13,707 nucleotides of DNA, taken from positions 1 to 13,707 of the forward strand of contig CAZNMF010000114.1 in the NCBI GenBank assembly GCA_964573795.1, in the 5' to 3' direction. The notes beneath the pieces are model-generated. The model did not search any database. It was not told the origin of the DNA and saw only the letters and a program-made list of their open reading frames with translations. The position numbers were made by a program, and so were the translations under genes. The stretch comes from CAZNMF01 sp964573795. GTDB taxonomy: Bacteria > Acidobacteriota > Vicinamibacteria > Vicinamibacterales > SCN-69-37. Below are positions 1 to 5,870 of this stretch, piece after piece; positions within the stretch are counted from its first letter, which is position 1; each line of letters begins with the position of its first letter.

Positions 1-255
1 CATGCGCCAGTTGTTCAGGTACTGGCCGCCGCGCATCGTGTCGGCGAAGTGCACGCGCCAGTTGTCGCGGTCGTCGACGTTGCCCATCGCCGCGGCCATG
101 CCGCCTTCGGCCATGACCGTGTGGGCCTTGCCGAGGAGCGATTTCGTGATGACGGCGACCTTGCTGCCGAGCGCGGAGGCTTCGATCGCCGCGCGCAGCC
201 CGGCGCCGCCCGCGCCAATCACGAGGACATCTGTGTCAATGACGGGGAACTGCAT
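1..255 (-). CDS. sdhA: Succinate dehydrogenase/fumarate reductase flavoprotein subunit, N-terminal 85 residues
   Basis: Oxidises succinate to fumarate on a covalently bound FAD, as the catalytic subunit of complex II on the cytoplasmic face of the membrane. The reading frame is open to the left edge, so only residues 1-85 are present. They show the FAD-binding Rossmann start VIGAGGAGLRAAIEAS (about 12-27) and KAHTVMAEGGMAAAMG (43-58). H45 aligns with the histidine that carries FAD in this family. The start is the ATG at 255-253, two residues before FPVIDTDVLVIGAGGAG. No Shine-Dalgarno is visible, because the bases just upstream are the arm of a repeat hairpin. The upstream gene on the same strand is the Sdh membrane subunit, and sdhB would be expected beyond the left edge. 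The order membrane subunit then sdhA matches the mycobacterial Sdh1 type (from memory). Identity is very likely; FrdA versus SdhA cannot be told apart from this fragment. Confidence 0.93.
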   Translation of the reverse strand, partial: MQFPVIDTDVLVIGAGGAGLRAAIEASALGSKVAVITKSLLGKAHTVMAEGGMAAAMGNVDDRDNWRVHFADTMRGGQYLNNWRM

Positions 256-259
256 ATGA

Positions 260-373
260 AAGTTAAAAGTTAGAAGCCAAAAGCCAGAAGCCAGAAGTTC
301 CGGAGCCAGAAGTTCTGAGCCTGCGGCCGCGCGCGTTCCATACTTTTGGCTTTTGGCTTCGAACTTTTCACTT
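260..373. repeat. Heptamer array forming an inverted repeat inside the sdh operon
   Basis: The plus strand at 260-301 reads as six 7-base words in phase: AAGTTAA, AAGTTAG, AAGCCAA, AAGCCAG, AAGCCAG, AAGTTCC. One more, AAGTTCT, lies at 310-316. On the other side, 339-373 holds five inverted words; read on the minus strand they are AAGTGAA, AAGTTCG, AAGCCAA, AAGCCAA, AAGTATG. The blocks can pair over about 29 positions with about three mismatches. The element fills the gap between the stop of the membrane subunit gene (385) and the sdhA start (255), and one arm touches the sdhA ATG. It could tune expression of sdhA relative to the upstream gene, but that is inference. Confidence 0.8.
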
Positions 374-384
374 GTCCAGTGTCC

Positions 385-1212
385 CTAGAACAGCCGGTAG
401 TCGTGCCAGACGCCCATCGCGCACAGGCGCACGTACAAATCCGTGAAGCCAACCCAGATCAGGCTCGTCCACGCCCACTTCATGTGCCAGCGGTTCAGGC
501 AGCTCACGCACTTGTACGCGTTCTTGCGGACTGGCCTGCCGGACATCACGTCCAGCACACCGCCCACGAGGTGACGCAGCGAGTGGCAGCCGAACGTGTA
601 GCAGCCGAGGAAGATCGCGTTGAGCGTCAACACGATCGTGCCGACGCCGATGCCGAACGTCGTCGGCGTGCCGGCCTCGAGCACCATCGATCCGTCGGCT
701 GGGAACCACAGGGCTTTCCAGGCATCCCAGGTGAGGATGGCGATGAAGCAGATGGCGACGTAGAGAAAATAGCGATGGATGTTCTGGATGACGAGCGGGA
801 ACCACCGCTCGCCGAGGTACGTCTTGCGGGGCTCACCCACGGCGCACGCGGCCGGGTCCGCCCAGAACGCCTTGTAGTACGCGCCGCGGTAGTAGTAACA
901 GGTCAGCCGGAACCCGACCGGTCCCCACAGAATCAGTGCGGCCGCGGAGAAGTGCAGGAACGACGGCCACCAGGCCGGCTGCGCCGGTCCGCGGAACCAC
1001 GAGTGCGGCGACGGCCCGAACAGCAGCGGCGAGTACATCGGCGACAGATACGGGCCGAACTCGTAGTTCGCGTTCGAGAAGCCCGCCCACGTCGAATAGA
1101 CGATGAACGCCGTGAACCCGAAGAAGACGATCGCCGGCTGCAGCCACCACGCGTCACGCCGGGTTGTTTCGCCGAATCGTCGCTGCGCAGGAAGGGGAGA
1201 AGAGGTCGCCAC
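385..1212 (-). CDS. Succinate dehydrogenase membrane anchor subunit, five-helix Sdh1 (Rv0249c-like) type
   Basis: A 275-residue membrane protein that would anchor SdhA/SdhB and pass electrons to quinone. Five hydrophobic segments are visible near residues 25-44, 84-104, 146-164, 188-210 and 243-263. Histidines at the helix ends are candidate haem ligands: H87, H146, H210 and H214 in GCHSLRHLVGG, and H243. A CVSC pair (235-238) precedes the last helix. Length and layout resemble the single-chain membrane subunit of mycobacterial Sdh1 (Rv0249c, about 273 residues) rather than separate SdhC and SdhD; this comparison is from memory. The start is the GTG at 1212-1210, behind a good promoter with almost no leader. 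Position directly upstream of sdhA supports the role. The family is fairly sure; which histidines bind haem is not. Confidence 0.8.
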   Translation of the reverse strand: MATSSPLPAQRRFGETTRRDAWWLQPAIVFFGFTAFIVYSTWAGFSNANYEFGPYLSPMYSPLLFGPSPHSWFRGPAQPAWWPSFLHFSAAALILWGPVGFRLTCYYYRGAYYKAFWADPAACAVGEPRKTYLGERWFPLVIQNIHRYFLYVAICFIAILTWDAWKALWFPADGSMVLEAGTPTTFGIGVGTIVLTLNAIFLGCYTFGCHSLRHLVGGVLDVMSGRPVRKNAYKCVSCLNRWHMKWAWTSLIWVGFTDLYVRLCAMGVWHDYRLF

Positions 1213-1221
1213 AGCCTTGAA

Positions 1222-1250
1222 ACGATAACTGACTGCGACCGGGCAGGCAA
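1222..1250 (-). promoter_or_regulatory. Sigma-70-type promoter for the sdh operon
   Basis: On the minus strand a -35 box TTGCCT (1250-1245) and a -10 box TATCGT (1227-1222) are separated by exactly 17 bases. The -10 box lies nine bases before the GTG start at 1212, so the transcript would have almost no leader. A weak AAGG lies within those nine bases. The promoter sits in the 62-base gap after dus, so the sdh genes need not depend on read-through from dus. Confidence 0.5.
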
Positions 1251-1274
1251 ATTGGACGGTCCACTTGGGATCGG

Positions 1275-2459
1275 TCAGCCGGCCTCGACGACTTCCTCGT
1301 CCGCCGCCGCCTCGGTCGCGGCCGGAGGACGCGCGAAATCGCCCTCGTCGACGAGCTCGTCGGTGATGTAGTCGATCGCCGCATCGTCATGGCGCGCGAG
1401 CAGCGCTTCGAGCGGCGATCGCGGCACGAAGGACGACTCGCGCTGCTGCATCGTCGGCCACGATCCGTCAGGCCGCTGCGGCGCGTAGCGCACCCAGAAG
1501 CCGACGTGCCAGCGCAGGAACTCGCGCAGGCGCTGGCGGCCGTAGTCGTCGAGCGTCGCGTCCGGCGCGGCGTCGTCCACGATGTCGCCGGGCCGGCGTC
1601 CCCAGTGCGCACGTGCGAGCTGGACGTAACGGCGATAGATCGCGACGCGCTCGTCCGCGGTGATGTCCCAGTAGCCCGCCTCGCGCTCGCGGAAAATCCA
1701 CGGCTTGATGAGCGCGCCGCGCGCGGTCATCACCGCCGCGCAGCCGGACGCGCGCAGGTGCTCGTCGATCTCGTGAGGGAACAGCAGATCGCCGTTGCCG
1801 ATGATGGGCACCGGCACGGCCGCGGCGATCTCGGCGATCGCGTCCCAGTCCGCAGGCTGCCGATAACGCGCTTCGCGCGTGCGGCCGTGCACGGTCAGTG
1901 CCGCGGCACCGCCATCGACAATCGCACGTGCGAGATCGAGATAGTTGCGGTGCGTCGCGTTCCATCCCAGCCGAATCTTGACGGTGACCGGCACCTTCAC
2001 CGCCGCGCACATGGCTTCGACGATGCGCCGGACGCGGGCGGGTTGACGGCCGAGGGCAGCGCCGAGACCCATGCGCGTGAAGTGATCGATGGGGCAGCCG
2101 AGATTCAGATCGACGAAGTCCGCGCCGCGCGCTTCGACGAGCGCCGCGGCCCATGCCACTTCGTCCGGACGATTGCCCGCGAGCTGCACGCCGAAGCACG
2201 GCTCGCCCGGCGCGCGCCGGATCAGCGCGAACTCGCCGCGCCGCTTCTGCTTCAGCCGCCGCGCCACGACCATCTCGCTCACGAGCACCCGCGCGCCCAG
2301 CTCGACGCAGAGCTGACGGTACGGCAGGTTCGATCCCTTCGTCATCGGCGCGAGGATGAGGGATTGGGGAAGGGAAGAAAGAAACGTCGAACTGGGAACT
2401 TCGAACTTCGAAACGGAAGAGGGTTCCGGGTTCGAGGGCGAGGGCGTGGGATCAGACAT
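1275..2459 (-). CDS. dus: tRNA-dihydrouridine synthase, resembling the eukaryotic Dus3 branch
   Basis: An FMN enzyme that reduces uridine to dihydrouridine in RNA with NAD(P)H. With the ATG at 2459 it has 394 residues. LILAPMTKGSNLPYRQL (about 34-50) is the first strand of the FMN TIM barrel. DLNLGCPID (117-125) carries catalytic C122, VKIRLG (160-165) the conserved Lys, VHGRTREARY (190-199) the His, and IIGNGDL and ARGALIKPW (219-255) the phosphate-binding end. A C-terminal helical part (about 265-330) follows, then an acidic Ala-rich tail. The motifs GCPID, ARGALIKPW and the helical ERVAIYRRYVQLARAHWG look closer to eukaryotic Dus3 than to DusA/B/C (from memory). Starting at the internal ATG (2345) would remove the first barrel strand. 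Residues about 1-32 are low-complexity and partly encoded by intergenic-type heptamers. Diverges from hrpB. Confidence 0.9.
   Translation of the reverse strand: MSDPTPSPSNPEPSSVSKFEVPSSTFLSSLPQSLILAPMTKGSNLPYRQLCVELGARVLVSEMVVARRLKQKRRGEFALIRRAPGEPCFGVQLAGNRPDEVAWAAALVEARGADFVDLNLGCPIDHFTRMGLGAALGRQPARVRRIVEAMCAAVKVPVTVKIRLGWNATHRNYLDLARAIVDGGAAALTVHGRTREARYRQPADWDAIAEIAAAVPVPIIGNGDLLFPHEIDEHLRASGCAAVMTARGALIKPWIFREREAGYWDITADERVAIYRRYVQLARAHWGRRPGDIVDDAAPDATLDDYGRQRLREFLRWHVGFWVRYAPQRPDGSWPTMQQRESSFVPRSPLEALLARHDDAAIDYITDELVDEGDFARPPAATEAAADEEVVEAG
2388..2408 (-). repeat. Three heptamers inside the dus coding sequence
   Basis: Read on the minus strand, three adjacent 7-base words AAGTTCG, AAGTTCC and CAGTTCG occupy 2408-2388. 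These are the same words that fill gaps between genes elsewhere in the window. Here they lie in the dus reading frame and encode roughly KFEVPSS, residues 18-24 of the N-terminal extension. No other start codon (ATG, GTG or TTG) lies between them and the first strand of the enzyme. Confidence 0.7.
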
Positions 2460-2498
2460 ATGCGACGCGATATAGAGCGTAGTGCAAAGAGCGATATC

Positions 2499-4847
2499 GT
2501 GGCGGGCGTCGTGCGTTCCGTATTGCCCATCGACGCATACCTTCCCGCGATCGTCGCCGCGCTCGCGCGTCATCGCGCGGTCGTCGTCACCGCCGCGCCC
2601 GGCGCGGGCAAGACGACGCGTGTCCCGCCGGCGCTCGTGCACGACGGCCCGGTGCTGCTGTTGCAGCCGCGGCGCGTGGCGGCCCGCTCGATTGCGCGGC
2701 GCATCGCGGACGAGCAGAGATGGACGATCGGACGTGAGGTCGGCTGGCACGTGCGGTTCGATCGCCGCGACTCGCGCGAGACGCGGCTGCTCGTCGCGAC
2801 CGAAGGCATCCTCACCGCGCGCCTCCAGAGCGATCCGCTGTTGTCGGATTTTCGTGCCGTCGTCATCGACGAGTTCCACGAGCGCAGCATCCACGCGGAT
2901 CTCGGCCTCGCGCTGGCGTGGCAGGCGTGGCACGCGCGCGACGATCTCCGCCTCGTCGTCATGTCGGCGACGATCGACAGCGCGCGCGTGTCGGCGTATC
3001 TGGACGGCTGTCCCATCGTCGACGTGCCGGGCCGCACGTTTCCGATCGACATCGCGTATCGGCCGAACGTGACGATGGAAGAGGCCGTCGCCGACGCCGC
3101 TGCGGCGGCTGACGGCGCGATTCTCGGTTTCCTGCCCGGCGCCGGCGAGATTCGCCGCGCGGTCGACGCGTTGCGATCGCGGCTCGGCAACAGCGTGCCC
3201 GTGCTGCCGTTGTACGGCGGGCTCGAGGCCGACGAGCAGGACGCCGCGCTCGCGCCGTCGGATCGCCCGCGCGTCGTGATCGCGACGAACATCGCGGAGA
3301 CGACGCTGACCGTGCCGGACGTGCGCTTCGTCGTCGACGCGGGCTGGCAGAAGATCGCGCGCTACGACTCGGAGCGCGGCCTCGACAGCCTCGAGACCGA
3401 GCGCATTTCCGCGGATGCCGCCGATCAGCGCGCGGGTCGAGCCGGGCGCGTCGCCGCCGGGCGAGCCGTGCGCCTGTGGGATCCGCGCGAGCGTCTGCGG
3501 CCGCATCGCGAGCCGGACATCGCGCGCGTCGATCTCGCGTCGCCGCTGCTCGACGTGATCGCGTGGGGTGGCGATCCGCGCGCGCTCGCGTGGTTCGAGG
3601 CGCCGCCAGCCGATGCGCTCGAGCGCGCGATCGATCTGCTCATCGCGCTGGGCATCGTCGACGCATCGCTGCGCCTGACGCCGCTCGGCCACGACGTGCG
3701 GCGTCTGCCGCTGCACCCGCGGCTTGGACGTCTGCTGATCGAGACCGACGCGGCGCCCGCGGCCGCACGCGCGTGTGCGCTGCTGGCCGAGCGGCATTTC
3801 CTGCCGCCGGCGGCCGGATCGACGTCGTGCGATCTGCTCGCGGCCGTGGATCGCGACCAGATGCTGCCGCCGCACGTGCAGCGCGTGGCGCGCGACATCG
3901 GCGAGATCGCGCGGCAGGCCCTTCGCGGTCGGGCGCGCGCGTCGATCGACGACGAGACGCTCCGCCGCGCCGTGCTCGGCGCGTATCCGGATCGCGTCGC
4001 GCACCGGCGCGCGCCTGGCAGCGATCGTTTTCTGCTCGCGTCCGGCACGGGCGCCCGTCTCAGCCGTCAGAGCGGCGTCGTCCACCACGAATTCATCGTT
4101 GCCGTCGACGTCGCCGCCGGCACGAGCGCGCCGGGCGCGCCGATCGTGGAAGCGACGATTCGTCTCGCCACCGGCATCGAGCGCGACTGGATTCAGCCGA
4201 CGTCATCGACGACCGGGCATCGATTCGACGAGGACGCCGGCGTCGTGCGCGCGGCGCGCGTCGAGCGCTATGGCGCGATCGTCCTGCGCGAGATTGCGGT
4301 AGATGCGGACGACGCGGAGCGTGCCCGGCTGATCGCGGACGCGGCGATGCGTCGTGGTCCGACGGATGAGCAATCGCAGCTCCTCCTGAGGCTCGCCGCC
4401 GCCGGTGTGCCGATGGCCTTCGGCGCGCTCGTCGACCAGGCGAGCCAGCTTGCGCGTCGTCTCGCGGACGTCGACATCGCGTCAGTGCTGCCGGCCGACG
4501 CGCGGCGCGCCGTCGATCGCATGGCGCCTGCGGAGTTGCCGGTGCCGAGCGGACGTCACGCGCGTCTGCGCTATCAGGACGACGGCCGCGTCGTCGCCGC
4601 CGTCAAACTGCAGGAGCTCTTCGGCCTCGCCGAGAGCCCGCGCGTCGGCATCGCGAAGACGCCCGTCACCTTCGAGCTGCTCGCGCCGAACGGCCGGCCC
4701 GTGCAGGTGACGTCGGATCTCCGCAGCTTCTGGACGACGGGCTATCAGGACGTCCGCAAGGAGTTGCGCGCACGATACCCGAAGCATCCATGGCCGGAAG
4801 ATCCCTGGACCGCGCGAGCGACGCATCGGACGGTGCGGCGGAAGTAG
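2499..4847 (+). CDS. hrpB: ATP-dependent RNA helicase HrpB (DEAH/RHA type)
   Basis: A DExH-box helicase of the HrpB family, whose exact role in bacteria is poorly defined. From the GTG at 2499 it has 782 residues. Walker A is APGAGKTT (33-40), motif II DEFH (124-127, the usual HrpB variant of DEAH), motif III SAT (156-158), motif V ATNIAETTLTV (262-272) and motif VI DQRAGRAGR (309-317). Helicase-associated domains follow, and the typical HrpB ending RYPKHPWPEDPW lies near the C-terminus, so the protein is complete. The start is uncertain. The frame also has an ATG at 2460, whose codon abuts the dus ATG head to head in the hexamer CATATG, and a GTG at 2511. The GTG at 2499 has AAAGAG about seven bases upstream and leaves room for promoters. 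Function is sure; the start could move by up to 13 codons. Confidence 0.93.
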   Translation: MAGVVRSVLPIDAYLPAIVAALARHRAVVVTAAPGAGKTTRVPPALVHDGPVLLLQPRRVAARSIARRIADEQRWTIGREVGWHVRFDRRDSRETRLLVATEGILTARLQSDPLLSDFRAVVIDEFHERSIHADLGLALAWQAWHARDDLRLVVMSATIDSARVSAYLDGCPIVDVPGRTFPIDIAYRPNVTMEEAVADAAAAADGAILGFLPGAGEIRRAVDALRSRLGNSVPVLPLYGGLEADEQDAALAPSDRPRVVIATNIAETTLTVPDVRFVVDAGWQKIARYDSERGLDSLETERISADAADQRAGRAGRVAAGRAVRLWDPRERLRPHREPDIARVDLASPLLDVIAWGGDPRALAWFEAPPADALERAIDLLIALGIVDASLRLTPLGHDVRRLPLHPRLGRLLIETDAAPAAARACALLAERHFLPPAAGSTSCDLLAAVDRDQMLPPHVQRVARDIGEIARQALRGRARASIDDETLRRAVLGAYPDRVAHRRAPGSDRFLLASGTGARLSRQSGVVHHEFIVAVDVAAGTSAPGAPIVEATIRLATGIERDWIQPTSSTTGHRFDEDAGVVRAARVERYGAIVLREIAVDADDAERARLIADAAMRRGPTDEQSQLLLRLAAAGVPMAFGALVDQASQLARRLADVDIASVLPADARRAVDRMAPAELPVPSGRHARLRYQDDGRVVAAVKLQELFGLAESPRVGIAKTPVTFELLAPNGRPVQVTSDLRSFWTTGYQDVRKELRARYPKHPWPEDPWTARATHRTVRRK

Positions 4848-4854
4848 GCGTGAG

Positions 4855-4965
4855 GCTTGGGGCTTGGGGCTCGAGGCTTGGGGATTGAGAAAAGTTGGAA
4901 GTTCGAAGCGAGAAAGCCAGAAGTACGCCCAAGCCCCAAGCCCCAAGCCCCAAGCCGTAAGGCGT
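4855..4965. repeat. Heptamer array with 4 + 4 inverted GCTTGGG/CCCAAGC units
   Basis: Four units GCTTGGG, GCTTGGG, GCTCGAG, GCTTGGG (4855-4882) face four perfect units of CCCAAGC (4928-4955). Together they give a stem of about 28 bp with two mismatches. The loop is also made of words: AAGTTGG, AAGTTCG, AAGCGAG, one extra A, AAGCCAG, AAGTACG (4892-4927). After the right arm the phase continues as AAGCCGT and AAGGCGT to 4965. The element starts eight bases after the hrpB stop and ends at the -10-like box of the sigma gene. It could act as an hrpB terminator, but there is no T-run. Confidence 0.85.
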
Positions 4966-4970
4966 ACCAT
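4965..4970 (+). promoter_or_regulatory. TACCAT, candidate -10 box for a leaderless sigma-factor transcript
   Basis: TACCAT is followed by six bases (GTCCCC) and then the GTG start at 4977. That is the spacing expected when transcription begins at the start codon. There is no Shine-Dalgarno for this frame: the AAGG at 4959-4962 is too far from the GTG and would suit an ATG at 4969 in a wrong frame. No convincing -35 box is seen, as that region is repeat. Confidence 0.4.
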
Positions 4971-4976
4971 GTCCCC

Positions 4977-5861
4977 GTGCCCCTCGACGCCACGCTGGCC
5001 GCGCGGCTGCACGCGGACGCCGACGCCGCGCGATGGCGGGTCTCCGCCGACACGTTCGCCGCGGCGCTCGAGGCCAGCGTCGCGCGCGCGTTCGCGGGTC
5101 GCGCCGCGTCGCCGCGCGACGTCGAGCGCTACCTGCGATCGTTGCACCTCGGCGATCTCGCGCTCGCGTGTGCGTGCGCGGCCGGCGACGACGAGGCGTG
5201 GGATCATTTCGTCCGCGAGTATCGTCCCGTCCTCTACCGCGCGGCCGATGCGCTCGATCCGAGCGGCGGCGCGCGCGAGCTCGCGGACGCGCTGTATGCG
5301 GACCTGTTCGGCGTGCGCGAGACCGACGGCGAGCGCCGATCCCTGTTTCGCTACTTCCACGGCCGCAGCACGCTCGCGACGTGGCTGCGGGCCGTGCTGT
5401 CGCAGCGCCTCGTCGATCGCGCGCGAGCGGCGCGCCGCACCGACGCGCTGCCCGACGACGAGTCAACGGCGGCCGTTCGCGCGCTGGATCCCGCGCCCGA
5501 TCCGGATCGCCTCCGGTTGACGACAATGGTACGGACGGCCCTGGCGGCGGCGGTCGGCGCCCTTGCGCCGCGCGATCGTCTGCGTCTCGGCTGCTACTAC
5601 GCGCAGGACCTCACGCTCGCGCAGATCGGACGTCTGCTCGGCGAGCACGAGGCCACCGTGTCGCGGCACCTCACGCGCGTGCGACAGGACCTTCGACGCG
5701 CGGTCGAGCGTCATCTGCGCGAGACGCATGGGCTGGACGCGGCGGCCGTCGCCGAGTGCTTTGCCGCGGCCGTCGACGACCCGGGATCGCTCGACGTCGT
5801 GACACTGCTCGGCACCGACCGTGTGCGCAAGACTGCCGCCGTGGAGCGTTCTAGATCATGA
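4977..5861 (+). CDS. Sigma-70 family RNA polymerase sigma factor
   Basis: Directs RNA polymerase to a specific promoter set. With the GTG at 4977 it has 294 residues. Residues about 58-155 look like region 2 (LGDLALACACAAGDDEAWDH, then STLATWLRAVLSQRLVDRARA). Residues about 186-250 look like region 4 (ALAPRDRLRLGCYYAQDLTLAQI, then LGEHEATVSRHLTRVRQDL), with a helix-turn-helix at about 212-235. It has some 58 extra residues at the N-terminus and about 45 after region 4, so it is longer than a minimal ECF factor (about 180-200). No sigma region 3 is apparent. The next gene is a zinc-finger membrane protein typical of anti-sigma factors, nine bases downstream, so the two probably form an operon and a regulator pair. 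The target genes cannot be told from the window. Confidence 0.82.
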   Translation: MPLDATLAARLHADADAARWRVSADTFAAALEASVARAFAGRAASPRDVERYLRSLHLGDLALACACAAGDDEAWDHFVREYRPVLYRAADALDPSGGARELADALYADLFGVRETDGERRSLFRYFHGRSTLATWLRAVLSQRLVDRARAARRTDALPDDESTAAVRALDPAPDPDRLRLTTMVRTALAAAVGALAPRDRLRLGCYYAQDLTLAQIGRLLGEHEATVSRHLTRVRQDLRRAVERHLRETHGLDAAAVAECFAAAVDDPGSLDVVTLLGTDRVRKTAAVERSRS

Positions 5862-5866
5862 GGAGG
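5861..5866 (+). promoter_or_regulatory. Strong Shine-Dalgarno AGGAGG that sets the anti-sigma start
   Basis: A perfect AGGAGG begins on the last base of the sigma-factor stop codon and lies four bases before the GTG at 5871. This selects the GTG as the start and indicates coupled translation of the sigma and anti-sigma genes. Confidence 0.75.
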
Positions 5867-5870
5867 CCCA

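Noticed and set aside
1389..2459. A plus-strand upstream extension of the hrpB frame across dus
   Set aside because: The extension is Arg/Ala-rich shadow sequence opposite a clear Dus enzyme, and HrpB proteins begin shortly before Walker A.
2460..4088. A minus-strand reading frame running through hrpB and continuous with dus
   Set aside because: The frame is open only because high GC content leaves few stops. Its translation is Arg-rich with no domain, while the plus strand encodes all helicase motifs.
4969..5520. An ATG at 4969 with AAGG upstream as the start of a gene in another frame
   Set aside because: The frame encodes an Arg/Ser-rich shadow and stops early. The sigma-factor domains are in the frame of the GTG at 4977.
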